A stretch of DNA of 64,000 bases from Adineta steineri (GCA_905250115.1 CAJNOI010000066.1:328850-392849), one strand, 5' to 3'; shown: positions 1 to 11,414, numbered from the stretch's first letter. The notes: generated by a model not told the origin, from the letters alone. Numbers and translations: made by a program.

Positions 1-947
1 GAATTTTTTAATCATGAAAATGCAGCATGAAACTTCAAGATATGATACTTAGGTATAAGAGACTACTACTTACTACCCATAACAAGAAGTGGTTATGATT
101 GGCTGTGGGTCATTCCAGTCATGAGTAGTAGGCAGAGATTTTATATATTGGTGAATATTATATGTTGAAGTGTCATACCGACTTCTGATGTGCACAAAAT
201 TCTGAGCAAGAATCACTTATAGAAATTTTTTTTTAGTTATACATCCACACGTTATCACAGAAAATGTAAAAGTTTATTAGACAAGACTGACACAAATATC
301 ACTAGTTATCTAGCACACCATCTTTTATTCTCTTTGATTTTAAAGCATTTTTTCCTTTAAAATAGCTATTTTCTCTTTCAAATTTCAAAGAGAAAGGAGC
401 CAACTACAAAGAGAAAATAGTCTAAGCTCCAAGAGAAAATATATTAAATGCAAAGAGGAAATAGCACATATTGGGAGAAATAGTTCTGCTTGTCTTATTA
501 AGAGAAAACTATTTGTACCAGAAAATACAGTAAGTTCACCCAAGAATAGCTCAGCACGCCTACTATATGATATAAAATCGCTGTGTTCGTAGAATTCTCA
601 AGGAGAAAGCTAAAACATTAAAAAAAAATTAGCGGGAAAATCCCTCCCTTTTCTCGTATTCCTCCGTAATCGGATGGCATGGGAGTGTCGATTCACGCGA
701 AACTTGCCCATATCTAATACGGTATTCTCAATTTCTGAATGACGGGTTATACTCGTAAATTCTGTTTTCAATTGGCTTTCGTTTGGTATAAAACTTCTTG
801 TTTATGCTGTTTGAAATCATATTGACACTATCTGAAATAATACTACTTATTACCATGTAGTTACAGTAAAGCAGTTACTGAGTTACTAGTAACTCGTCCA
901 CCCCTAATCGAAATTCTATGGATTATTTCACTTTTTTTATTGAATAG
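1..947. other. Upstream non-coding / intronic stretch
   Basis: No convincing coding exon is seen here. Positions 340-500 are low-complexity, with AAAGAGAAAAT-like units repeated several times. Positions 620-905 are less AT-rich and may be a decayed repeat. The stretch ends in a TTTTTATTGAATAG splice acceptor that opens the first receptor exon, so at least its right end is probably intron of that gene. Confidence 0.4.
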
Positions 948-2853
948 GTACTTCAGTTAATATTCAGTTCAGATATTCATCAAAATTAATCGATGATAGT
1001 CCAACATATTATCGAGATTGTCAAGTACCACAATGTCATTATGATGCTTTACAAATTCATATTAATACAACGGGTTTGTATGTTCTTTGGAGTGAAAATA
1101 ATATTAATGCATATGGATATATCTACAAAAATGATTTCAATCCTCTAAAACCATCTGAAAATCTACTTCTATCACATGATGGTAAATGTAATGATGGAGA
1201 GTTCAAATTAATCATCGATCTCGAGATCAACACTCGATACATATTAGTTGTGACAACACAAGATCCTAAGATAATTGGAAACTTCTCTGTTGTTATCTCT
1301 GGACCAAACAATGTCAGTCTTAGTCCTTTCAGTAAGTATTTACATGATTTTTTCTCTAATAAATATATAATTGCATAAAACACGTAAAAAGAATATTTCT
1401 TGTACCCTTTTTGATTAGCGAGGAATTGTTATTTTCGGTTTTGAAAAAAGATCTATCGAACTATTGAATCAAATAGTTTTTGGAATCTTTGGATCTATTG
1501 ATCTGTTAGAAAAGACATCTGTTTAGCGTGAATTCTAGATGGATTTTCCAAACTTTGAATGTTACTACTCACATCCATTTAAATCTTTATGGACACGGAG
1601 TTTCTGAAGTCTCGAAATCTTGCAAAAAAATTTACTTATATGTGAAAAATGCACAGATTCCAATACATTAGAAAACCTTTTCACTTGAGAAACAAATAAA
1701 TTACCGAAACTGAATATTTCGTAGTCGAAACAACTGAATTTCTTCATTATTCTCTTATTAAAATGTATCCAATATTTTAGGCCCAAAAGAAAGTAGTTGT
1801 GTGATCGGTGATCGATGTAACTTTTATATCAAAGGAATTGGATTGACACTCGATGATATTTTACGCGATAAACTTCAATCGAATACAGTGTTGAATAATC
1901 AATCATTTTCGATCAAATTAAGTGCGGGTTTAACAATAATTATGTTTGTCGCAGGATTAATCAATAGTATTCTTTCTTTTATTACATTTCAACATAAAGA
2001 TTCTCAACAAGTTGGATGTGGAATGTATCTATTAGCATCATCGATTACATCTCTTTTGGCAATTAGTATGTTCATAATCAAATTCTGGTTTGTTGTTCTC
2101 ACTCATATCAATGTATCCACTAGTCTTTCTGTTCTTCGAGGAGGTTGTGCATCTATCGAACCAATTCTAAAACTTTTTCTCTATTTGGATGGTTGGCTAA
2201 ATGCTTGTGTAGCAGTTGAAAGAGCACTACTTATTTTTAAAGGAGTAAAATTTGATAAAAAAAAGAGCAGATCTATTGCTCGACGAACAATTCTTATTTT
2301 ACCATTCTGTATTTTCGGTACTCTTATTCACGAGCTCGCATTTCGCAGACTGTTCGTTTATGAAACAGCACCAGACACGACAAATACGAATAAGACTATT
2401 GAAGACACAAACAATCGATATGTATCATGTATCACTCATTATTCTCCTTCTATCCAAGATTACAATACAGCCGTTCTATTTTTTCATCTTGTTGGTCCAT
2501 TTATTGTTAATCTTTGCTCTGCATTGTTCATCATCTTTGGAGGTGCTCGACAACGATCAATGGCACGAACTAACAAAAGTCTTAAAGAACATATTCAAGA
2601 ACAATTCAGTGAACATAAACAATTGATCATTAGCCCAATACTTTTACTCATTTTATCAATACCTCGTCTCATCATTTCATTACTTCCTGGTTGTGCGAAA
2701 ACGTCTAAGAACTTGTGGTTGTATCTTGGAGCATATTTCATTTCTTTTACTCCTTCAATGCTAATCTTTCTTATATTTGTCTTTCCTTCGAAATTGTACA
2801 TGAAAACGTTTAAACAATCCTTGATCCGTATTCGACGGCGTACTGCTTCTTAA
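948..2853 (+). CDS. C-terminal part of a multi-exon seven-transmembrane receptor (partial)
   Basis: Two exons join in phase: 948-1331 (donor GTAAGT at 1332) and 1781-2853 (acceptor TTTTAG at 1780); codon A|GC is restored across the junction. Exon 1 encodes a beta-rich extracellular stretch (INTTGLYVLW, FKLIIDLEINTRY) resembling a C-terminal ectodomain. Exon 2 gives a short spacer with Cys and Asn-x-Ser sites, then seven hydrophobic segments. The TM3 end reads VAVERALLIF, where class A receptors have DRY, and TM7 is followed by FPSKLYMKTFKQ and a basic tail. The start lies upstream, beyond this window or in exons I cannot find, so the protein is partial. Known relatives in bdelloids pair large ectodomains with this type of C-terminal 7TM unit; the ligand is unknown. 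It appears intact, with no stop or frameshift. Confidence 0.75.
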
Positions 2854-3005
2854 TCAGTTCGTTCAGTTTCACTGATATGACTATTATAATAAATGCAAAA
2901 GATATTATTTATTTGTTCACGTGTCGTAATGAATCAACAGATACACTGTTGCATTTGGAAGCTATGTTTGAAAAAAGACATTCAATACTTATTTATAGCT
3001 CGCCA

Positions 3006-3412
3006 TGAATGATAACGAATGGTGCATACACAGAAAACGATCGCTTTTATGTACTTTTATTAGTTAGAGATAATAAAGACTCATGAAGAAATGTTGCGAA
3101 ATGGCTGTGTGTCTATTAGACTAAGTGATAAAGATCAGAAGAAACTATGTCAACTTTACACAAACTATATTCTTTGCAACATTATTCACGTTTCTTCTTG
3201 TCTGTCTGTCTGTTATGTGCTTTTCATATTGTTTTATTTTCTTTAGTAAAATCGAGCAGAAGTGCTGAGATGTGCAAAAAGAAAGAATTGGGTATATATT
3301 CTATGAAACTTCAAATAAGTCTCTCAAACTGACACTGACGAAATGTTTTGATCTTTTAAAAGATCTTATCCGCTGGCATAATATATCTGCATAAAAAAGT
3401 TATTAAAAACAT
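3006..3412. repeat. Dispersed 400-bp repeat, copy 1
   Basis: This block is clearly homologous to 43815-44218 in the same orientation. Shared runs include GTCTATTAGACTAAGTGATA and ATGTCAACTTTACACAAACT, and both end near ATAATATATCTGCA. The short open frame inside it is not preserved in the second copy, so I treat the block as non-coding. It lies just 3' of the first receptor gene and could be an old 3' flank duplicated with a now-lost receptor. Confidence 0.7.
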
Positions 3413-4716
3413 CTTGAGGGTATCGGTGAGGGTGAGGATGTTTTATTTATTCCCTCAAACAGCGCTATTACCTTCATAGCTTGTGCTTTTTTCTGATTAG
3501 CTTTAGTTGACAAATGTTCCGAATCATTGTTTTTAAGCCAGGGATTTAAACGCTGCATAATCCTTTCATTCAGAAAAGAGGACAACAAGCAGATGATTAT
3601 TGACATCAAATGGTATGTCACTATAAAGAAAATGACTTCATTAAGTTAAATCTGAATTTTGATGTTAAATTTTGCATTAGTTAGCCTCACAATCCCCCAT
3701 TGTTCATATTTATTGGATAAGGATACCATTGTTGATTGACAAGTAGATAGAAGAGTTCGAACGGATACAATGCTATGGCATGCAATGTTTTTTTTGTTTT
3801 TAAAAGGGATTCTGTAAAACATTTTGATGCATTCAAAGCAAAAAATAAATGAATTCTTCATCGTCTATAATGCTACATGAATAGGACCGTGTATATAAAA
3901 AATTCTACTTTTCAACTTTTTTATAATTGATATTACCAATATAGATTGTGTCACTTCTTGTTGATAATCTATCAATCACTATTTGATTAAATATTGTATA
4001 TTCTGTTGATGTGTCTGTTCATATAGTTAACATCTATTATATATTCCTACATGATAATTACTAGTGGTAGAAATATTTTACTGATTTCATATTGTTTTTA
4101 TACAGTTATTGACTGTAAATATTGATAATGAAAGTATAGCCATATGAAGTTAAAAATATTTAGCTTTGTATAGACCATTCCAATTTTCTCCATCAGCAGT
4201 AAAAAAAGAAATACTATATGTGAAAAAAGTTTTCATAATTATCAAATTCATTTGGCATTGTTAGAAGATCTTACAGCTTACAAAAATCGTTCGTAAATGC
4301 AAAATTATAAAAATTTCGATATTTATATGCAATTGAGATGTATTAGTCATCCAAAGGTTATAAAAGAGTAAATTAATGAATAATGAAATAAGATGAAAAT
4401 AGAATCCTATCATCTTTTTGACTTCAAATTAAAACAATAAAGGATGTTGATGATGATGATGATGATGATAATTGATTGTGTATTATTGTTGTTAACAGAA
4501 GATAATGAACGGCATTTTCTTGTTTTATGTTGTATTTTTTCTAGAATCTGTACTCATTTTTGTAAATAAGTCCATTTACTATATATGTCGTTACTATATA
4601 AATGGATTTTAATTATAAAACTAATTTTCTCATTTAAAACAAAAGAATTTTCGGAAAGTGGTATGAATTTCTATTTGTCTTGTTATTATCCTTATTCTTT
4701 TCCTTATTTGTAAACG

Positions 4717-4816
4717 ATGTGGGTGTGGGTGTGGGTGGGTCTCAGTATGGATGTGGGTATAGTTAAAGATGATGAATAAGTAAGAGAGAGGCATCCACAC
4801 CCACATCCACCCTCAA
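4717..4816. repeat. TGTGGG foldback tract with perfect G-quadruplex motif
   Basis: A G-rich arm (4718-4757) is followed about 40 bp later by the complementary C-rich arm (CATCCACACCCACATCCACC). At 4721-4739 four G-triplets are separated by TGT, TGT and T, a canonical G-quadruplex pattern. The unit is TGTGGG, the telomere repeat reported for Adineta. Confidence 0.75.
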
Positions 4817-5199
4817 TCATAGAATATTTCTTTTTTATATATTTTCTAGATTAGGCTTTGACAGCTTCAATTATTCAATGCTTATGAAGGGAAATTGAAG
4901 CGATATTATATGACTCATTAGTCATTCGAATCGTCGACTTCACTTATATTCTTATGAAAATTTTTTTTTGTCGCAGTCTGTTTCAGGTATTACATCATAT
5001 AAAATAAATGTATGTACTTTTTCGTCCGTTCTCTTTTTTCTAAGCAATATAATTATAACGTTATTCATTTACATAATATGACGTCATTTGAATGTGAATA
5101 ATCAATGTAAACATTTTTCATATTTCGATAGAGGAATATAGTGAGTTTGATAAAAAAATTTATATTTTATTATAGCTTCGTTATTAAATTATATTATTC

Positions 5200-6792
5200 A
5201 TGTTTGTACAAATATTTATCTTCTGTTCGATGTTTAATTATTATGCCACTAGTTTACAAGCTAGTGACTTCTACGTTCAAAATTTACCTCTTCTACCAGA
5301 CGCTGAATCTACTATTCGTATGCATGCTGGATATCTACCAGTTGGTTCAAAAAATGATGGCGAATTATTTTTTTGGCACTTTGCCAAAAAATTCATAGAT
5401 GATAAACCAAGAACAATCATTTGGTTAAATGGAGGTCCTGGTCAAAGTAGTCTCATTGGAGCTTGGACAGAAATTGGTCCTTTTCGATTTTTAGATAAAG
5501 ATACCATAGTTACAAATAATGGTTCATGGCATTTCTATGCTAATCTTTTATTCATTGACCAACCTGTTGGTACTGGGTTTTCTTATGTTGATAGAGGGAT
5601 GTTTATTGAAGAACTCGATGTAATGGCAGAACATTTTCTCAATTTTTTCGATCGATATGTTGAGATATTTCCTGAATTCCTTGGAGAAGATATTTATTTA
5701 GCTGGTGAATCTTTTGGTGGTCAATATATTCCTTATATTGCAAAAGCAATTCTTGAAAAACGATCATTATCGAAACTACGTGGTCTTCTCATTGGAGATG
5801 GATGGATTGATCCAATTTCTCTTTACAATTCATATTTACCATATGCAATTGCAAACAATTTAGTTAAAAACGACTCTGAACTTCATACTAATATTACTCG
5901 TCTAGTTGCAATATGTCAAGACATATTGTCGAAACAAGTACATATTTTTGTTAATCCATGTTTTGCTATTCTCGATGATATAATATATAATGGTATAAGG
6001 AGGGAAAATAACGGAGAATGTATCAATGCCTATGATATACGATTAAATGCACAAAAACCGATGTGTGGAATGAATGGGCCATCTGAACTTGACTATGTTT
6101 CCGCTTATTTAAATCGACAAGATGTTATGTCTAGTATTCATATAAATGGAAAGAAATCTCAATGGAAAGATTTTACAGAATCGGTTCATAACGCATTTCA
6201 AGCATTTAATTCTAAACCTTCTATCGATCTATTGCCTGATTTACTTGAACAAATTCCAATCTTACTCTATAATGGTGAATATGATTTAGTTTGTAATCAT
6301 TGGGCAGCAGAGAATATGTTGGATAATATGACATGGAATGGTGAATCTGGATTCGATTTAGGAAATGGTAAAGTCGCTCCAATTTATGCATGGATTGTCG
6401 ATGGTGAATCGGCAGGTTATATACGCTATGCGCGAAATTTAACTTATATTCTTTTTTATAATGCTGGTCATATGGCTCCTTATGATCAAGCACGTCGATC
6501 ACAAGCTATGTTATATCAATTCATACAACTGAATTTAAGTTATTCTAACAATCAAATAGGAACTAATCGAAAATCGAACTATGCAATATCAATTGTGTTT
6601 ACTGTGATCCTTAGTATCATAGTTTCTATTGGCGTCATCTGGTTATTTATTCTTAAACAACAACAATGTCTAAGGATTACATCAGTACATTGTCCTAATC
6701 TATTTCGATCTAGGCAACAATCAACAACTTATTCACCTTTTAAGATTATAAATGATGAATTTGTTACATTCGAAGATGATATTTTAGTATAA
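5200..6792 (+). CDS. Kex1-like membrane-anchored serine carboxypeptidase (peptidase S10)
   Basis: Single-exon 530-residue protein. The ATG at 5200 starts a signal peptide (about residues 1-21) followed by a DFYVQNLPLL opening typical of Kex1-type enzymes. The substrate-binding motif WLNGGPGQSS lies at 75-84, where the family usually has Cys in place of Gln82. The catalytic triad is visible as Ser171 (GESFGGQY), Asp362 (NGEYDLVCN) and His424 (AGHMAPYDQ). One membrane helix spans about 461-485, with a short cytosolic tail of about 45 residues, giving a type I topology like yeast Kex1. The family removes C-terminal residues from peptides in the secretory or lysosomal pathway. The gene is intact. 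Two decayed copies of its 3' end lie at 10.3 and 11.8 kb. Confidence 0.92.
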   Translation: MFVQIFIFCSMFNYYATSLQASDFYVQNLPLLPDAESTIRMHAGYLPVGSKNDGELFFWHFAKKFIDDKPRTIIWLNGGPGQSSLIGAWTEIGPFRFLDKDTIVTNNGSWHFYANLLFIDQPVGTGFSYVDRGMFIEELDVMAEHFLNFFDRYVEIFPEFLGEDIYLAGESFGGQYIPYIAKAILEKRSLSKLRGLLIGDGWIDPISLYNSYLPYAIANNLVKNDSELHTNITRLVAICQDILSKQVHIFVNPCFAILDDIIYNGIRRENNGECINAYDIRLNAQKPMCGMNGPSELDYVSAYLNRQDVMSSIHINGKKSQWKDFTESVHNAFQAFNSKPSIDLLPDLLEQIPILLYNGEYDLVCNHWAAENMLDNMTWNGESGFDLGNGKVAPIYAWIVDGESAGYIRYARNLTYILFYNAGHMAPYDQARRSQAMLYQFIQLNLSYSNNQIGTNRKSNYAISIVFTVILSIIVSIGVIWLFILKQQQCLRITSVHCPNLFRSRQQSTTYSPFKIINDEFVTFEDDILV

Positions 6793-6859
6793 TGTACATC
6801 GAATTTAGCGAAATTATACTCATTTTGTTTTTTTTATATTTATTAATCAGGATAAATTC

Positions 6860-6900
6860 GGGTGTGGGTGTGGGTGTGTGAATTAATCACTCACACTTTT
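6860..6900. repeat. Short TGTGGG tract 3' of the carboxypeptidase
   Basis: Three TGTGGG-type units are followed by a CACTCACAC counter-arm. Similar sequence follows the decayed carboxypeptidase copy at 10.58 kb, so the tract predates that duplication. Confidence 0.6.
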
Positions 6901-7185
6901 CAAATGCTGAATTTAGAAGGAAACTAAATTACTGACGAAGAAACAAATCTTTCAAGAATTACACTTTGATAAACAACACGTGATTATTTTTATTCAAAAA
7001 TAAATTCAATTATAAAATATAAAAAGAAGATATAGATTATCTCTAATTGGGTTTTTCAACAATATTGTTTCATGTGTGCAAATTTGTACTGAGATGAATT
7101 ACATGTAATATCACATGTACATATAAGTTTTTGCAAGTTCGACGTGGATTGAGTAGAATAGATTGCTTTTAATTCACGTTAATAT

Positions 7186-7913
7186 TTAAACTTGACGGCA
7201 ACGTCTTGTAACTGATTCGATAAGAAAAGTACGTACTGGTTGATTAGTAGATATCAACGTTATTACGCCTTGAAGTACAGATGACGCTACTAGTATTTGG
7301 AAAAAAACATTTAAACCGTATGGAATAGAAGCAGTTTTGTTGAATAGCTGCATTACAAAGAAAGGAGTCCATCCGACTACAAACGTAATAAAAGTACTAA
7401 TTGTTATTTTGAGTAAAACTATATCACGTTTATGAGATACTTGACCAGTAGTATTTGCAGCATGGACTCGACGAGTAGAATTACGTACAAACAGAAGAGT
7501 ACGAGTATTACACATGGTAATGATTGTAATCGGTAGGAAAAGAATAATAATGATGGAATAATATGGCAAAAAAGTTGTTTCCACTGAACTTGAACATAAA
7601 AAGCCGTTCAGAAATAAGTAAGGCGAAGCGACGATAAAAGCCATCACCCATCCACTAATGATATAACTCCACAGATATATATTAGAACGAAAGGTATGTT
7701 TATGTGCATAAACGATAGTGAGTAATCTACTAATAGCAATTGCGCAATGTGAATACGTTAACTGACACGTAGCTGTAACTGCCAAAAAACCTTGGACACG
7801 ACAGGATAAATAACTGGATTTGTTGAGTAGTTCTGAAACATTCATCACTACCAAAATAATACCTAACCATGCACTTGCGAGACAAACGTTGACTGTGAAC
7901 CAATTGAGTTTAT
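7186..7913 (-). CDS. Rhodopsin-like GPCR, 5' end lost in assembly gap
   Basis: The reading frame runs from the gap edge at 7913 to the stop at 7186-7188 and encodes about 242 residues covering roughly TM2 to TM7. The TM3 end has AISRLLTIVYAHKH in the DRY position. TM6 has GWTPFFVMQLF (a CWxP variant). The usual NPxxY of TM7 is replaced by ISTNQPVRTF. A basic intracellular loop 3 precedes TM6. The N-terminus and TM1 lie in or beyond the N run. The frame continues formally through the gap to a Met near 8055, but that stretch is unrelated repeat-like sequence and is not a credible N-terminus. Orphan receptor; otherwise intact. Confidence 0.75.
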
Positions 7914-8013
7914 NNNNNNNNNNNNNNNNNNNNNNNNNNNNNNNNNNNNNNNNNNNNNNNNNNNNNNNNNNNNNNNNNNNNNNNNNNNNNNNNNNNNNNN
8001 NNNNNNNNNNNNN
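7914..8013. other. Assembly gap (100 N)
   Basis: Exactly 100 N, a placeholder length rather than a measured size. The right edge (8014-8060) contains GGACATTT-like units, so the gap may be caused by a collapsed tandem repeat. Confidence 0.99.
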
Positions 8014-8068
8014 GACATTTCGTCCAGGACATTTTCTAAAGGACATTCCTGACATGATTCTTCATTAA

Positions 8069-9474
8069 TATTAAGATCTGTTTATGAAAATGCTTTCATG
8101 ATTTTCTGGTGTTACTTTTCCTTAGATGTTGAAAAAAGTATATTGGAGAAGAGAAAAAAAAACATCTGCAAAGTTATATTATTACTGGTTGAATACACTT
8201 GATAATGAACAAAAGTAGAATCTTTTATTATACAAATAAATAAATTAGGAATACAACAGATAGGTTTTTCACATTCAAGAATCTCAATTATATGAAGACG
8301 AGCGACGCATATATGCTTCACCGGTCCTCAAAGGGTTAATAAATCTATTATTTGTCAAACGTATTCCTACAGACTTAAAATGTGACTATACCTGATCGAA
8401 TTCAATGATAAAGTATTTTCGTCTTCATGTAGGGAAATATTATTCTTAACTTCACTAAAACCTAGCAGTGAATCAATACTTTACTCTTTCTCTAAATAAC
8501 AACGTAGGCCATTTTTTAATATAAATAAATACGCATTTACTTACATTGATAAATGATCTTCTCATCATTTCTTTTGATGTAATTTATATAGTATAGAATA
8601 TGTAGAGAGAAATGGCGTTCTCTATCTTTTCATTTTGTCTACTTTTTTTTGCTAGCGAGAGATTGTAGATTTTTATTTTATTCATAAAATGAAACAGCTC
8701 GAGAACTAATTTCATTATTTCTTTTCTATCCTGTCATTTCTATTTGTTGCATGAAAGATCTTTCAAAAACATTAATGAAGTTGCTTTGATCTCTGCGCAA
8801 ATTATTCTTCGCAACATATTTTTCATTTAATGTCTCTTCTCCAGATAAGTGTATAAAATATTTTAATTAGAAAAATATATTTATCCGACGACTTGATCTA
8901 AACATATAGAAAAAGAGCTGATGACATTTCCCTAGTGAATGAACTCATACAGGAGTACTCAAAAAGTACTCGTATGTTGTATTTGTCATGGATGTTAAGT
9001 CTTCGACTACTACTAATGAGTACTTATATAAACTGCTGAGTATTTGATTTATCATAACCATTCAAAGATAGAACATGTGCCATACGGCATCGCATTTTTA
9101 TGTAAACTCTTCCCTTAAGATAAAACTAAGCAACTTAATTTAACTTATAGATCTATTAATTGGATAGAAAAGGATTGTCTATACTCATAGCTTCGCTTCA
9201 ATTCAGATTAAGTTTAGCGACTATACATTCTTGAAACAGAAATTCAGAAAAATCATGAGTTTGAATATGTTTTGTAATGTTTATCCACATGATTTTTTCA
9301 TAAATGTCTACTTGATTTGATTACGGCTGAATAAGGTAATTTGAAAACGATGAATTGGTTACAATGTAAAAACCTAGAAAGATCTATGAATGAAACTGAG
9401 TTTAGATGGAAGGAAAAACTTGTCGTGTGAGAGTTGAGTGAAATACATTGTTGATTGAAGATGTACTTTCGCAT
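8069..9474. other. Intergenic stretch, no gene recognised
   Basis: AT-rich sequence without a supported coding exon on either strand. Confidence 0.4.
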
Positions 9475-9896
9475 GGGACGCAATCACTTGACCGACAATG
9501 ACTTGACCGACATATCACTTAGCCGACGCCACTTGGCCGAAAGATTGTTTCGCCGAAAGGTACTCTTAGCCGACAGGTTTATTTTGCCGACACAAATTTG
9601 AAGGTGTGTGTGTGTGTGTAGGTATGGATGTCAGTGTGGGTGAGAGGTGTGTGTGGGTATGGATGTCAGTGTAGGTGAGGGGGTGGGTGTGGGTATGGAT
9701 GTCAGTGTGGGTGAAGGGGTGGGTGAGTGTGGGTGTGTTCTGTTTTAAGTATTCCTACAGTCTCACCCTCAAGTTTTTGTCGGCGAAATGAACCTGTCGG
9801 CTAAGCGTACCTTTCGGCTAAACAATCTTTCGGCTAAGTGGCGTCGGTTAAGTGATATGTCGGCTAAGTGATTTTCGGCCAAGTGTAGCGGACCCC
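9475..9896. mobile_element. Non-autonomous DNA transposon with long inverted arms and TG-rich core
   Basis: The arms of about 125 bp (9475-9600 and about 9770-9896) are imperfect reverse complements and are themselves made of short units of the type CACTTAGCCGAC. The termini read GGGACGC... and, reversed, GGGGTCCGC.... Both sides carry the same 8-bp sequence TTTCGCAT (9467-9474 and 9897-9904), a target-site duplication. The core (9601-9745) holds about three copies of a roughly 50-bp TG-rich unit containing GTATGGATGTCAGTGTGGGT. No transposase is encoded. An 8-9-bp duplication with long arms fits a Mutator-like or hAT/P-type mobiliser; I cannot decide which. Confidence 0.75.
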
Positions 9897-10309
9897 TTTC
9901 GCATATATAGTTATAAAGTATCAAAGTAAGAGATATCATGAATATGATTAATTTTTAATTTCCCTATTAATCTCATTCTTGAATTATTCAAAAAAAGAAT
10001 GCAATCTGAACAGATTAACTATTTTTATTCGTAGAAAACAAGTCTCATGATTTATTCTTGGATAGTAATACACATTTAACAATATCACTATAACTATCTT
10101 GTTCTCTATAATAAGAACTATTTTTTTCATTGAAGTCGTATAGTAATCACTGTTGTTTTTAATTTCTTTTTGCATGCATTACATTGCCTATACTGACGTT
10201 GTACAACGTGAAATAATCAAACAGATATATTATTGTGCTTTTTTCTCTAAATGTTAGTCAGAATTGCATATGAATTGAGGGTATATTTTTAGATTTTCCA
10301 TACCAACTA

Positions 10310-10530
10310 TTCATGCGAACGGAAAGAAATCTAATGGAATTCAACTTATTCTAGCAATCAAACAGTAGTTAACCGCAATATGTACCGAAATTTTGAATAT
10401 TTGATATCAGTTGTATTTAGTGTGATCTTTAGTATAGTAGTTATTCAGTTTTTTGTTCTCAAGCGACAACAATATGCAATGATTATACCCATTCATAATA
10501 ATACATTAAATCTTACGAAGTTATATATTT
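10310..10530 (+). pseudogene. Decayed 3' fragment of a carboxypeptidase paralogue (copy 1)
   Basis: The sequence near 10307-10340 encodes TIHANGKKSNG, matching IHINGKKSQW of the intact enzyme (residues 313-322). It then jumps by deletion to the membrane-anchor region, where SVVFSVIFSIVVIQFFVLK matches residues 463-486 of the intact copy. Stops interrupt the frame, and the catalytic Asp and His blocks are gone. It lies tail-to-tail with the small Cys-rich gene that follows. Confidence 0.75.
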
Positions 10531-10578
10531 AATCGCGATTCATTCAGTATAATAAAAATGTCATTTTTAAAAGAGTTA

Positions 10579-10634
10579 GGATGTGGATGTGAATTTGGAT
10601 GAGTATCTTGAGGATGTGCACGTCACTCACACTT
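10579..10634. repeat. TGTGGG-related foldback tract
   Basis: AGGATGTGGATGTGAATTTG is followed by GTCACTCACACTTTTT. It overlaps the stop of the small Cys-rich gene on the minus strand and lies at the same place, relative to the carboxypeptidase 3' end, as the tract at 6860-6900. Confidence 0.5.
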
Positions 10635-11051
10635 TTTACGCTTAGTTCCACAGTTCATAAAAGAGCGTTGACGAAAACAGATACAGCAACAGCAACACGT
10701 CAATAAACAAGCACATGCTATCAAACTATAAACATAAAGAAAACAGGCCGATGAAAAAATAATTTCTAAATGCAGTTATATTTGTGTGTCCGCCTATATC
10801 CACATATCAGTTTTTCTTCATTCTTGTACTTACCATCTTATCATTACAAAGCGCACTCGACGACAACAAGTATTATTTCCTTCATCATCACGATGTTCTT
10901 TACTATCTTTGATTGTTTCTTCAGTTTTCTCCTGTTTATCGATAGTTTTTCTAAAGATTCAATTAAAAAAATACTCTTTAGATACGTTATTTTGATAAAA
11001 ATAAGAAATAACATACCTAGAAGATTTTAGGGATTTATTCTTACGAGTCAT
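10623..11051 (-). CDS. Small poly-cysteine putative membrane protein, three exons (84 aa)
   Basis: Minus-strand exons 11017-11051, 10834-10950 and 10623-10725 join in phase with GT-AG introns (donors GTATGT and GTAAGT, acceptors CTTTAG and TTATAG). The ATG is at 11051 and the stop TGA at 10623-10625. The 84-residue product has a hydrophilic, Lys/Glu-rich first half (MTRKNKSLKSSRKTID) and a hydrophobic segment at about 46-68 (RFVMIRCLIACACLLT). That segment runs into five consecutive Cys, and a basic tail ends in KRKKCE. There are 13 Cys in total, all from residue 40 on. I recognise no family. The topology resembles a tail-anchored, heavily S-acylated or metal-binding micro-protein, but that is inference. 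Each exon is too short to stand out as an ORF. A decayed paralogue at 11.95-12.21 kb shares the exon 1/exon 2 structure, which supports the gene being real. Confidence 0.6.
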
Positions 11052-11414
11052 TTGAGGAATATTATTCGTGAATGTAACAAAATAAAACTAAGCTTTGTCT
11101 GCAAATGTTTTAGTGCGTATGAATGTTTAATAAAAATAAACAAAGAATCTATGATTTCGTTCGGAAGTACAGAACGAATGAATTTATTTTTACACATGCT
11201 ATGTAACTGACTGTAAAAACTTACTTGTTTTCTCTTCCACTATTCGTTTATTCGAATTATTGCAACAATTGTGTTAAAAATCATAGTTTTTTCCCTGATT
11301 TCAAACCTTTTTTGAATTCCTTACAATCAAAAATATTTGAGAAATTATGAGATAAAAATGAAATTACCATTGTAGTAGTTAAAGTTGTTCACATCATCAA
11401 GATATTAACAGAAT

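Larger units (their letters stand above)
2854..5199. other. Intergenic stretch with repeats
   Basis: This stretch contains the dispersed repeat copy described separately (3006-3412), a GAT/ATG microsatellite near 4450-4475, and a TGTGGG foldback at 4717-4816. The remaining sequence is AT-rich and I see no supported gene in it. Confidence 0.5.

Noticed and set aside
4717..4816. A true chromosome end or telomere fusion
   Set aside because: Tracts are short, inverted within themselves, many, and embedded between intact genes on both sides.
8014..8055. Apparent N-terminus of the 7.2-kb GPCR beyond the gap
   Set aside because: The frame passes through 100 N of arbitrary length, and the sequence is repeat-like, so continuity is meaningless.
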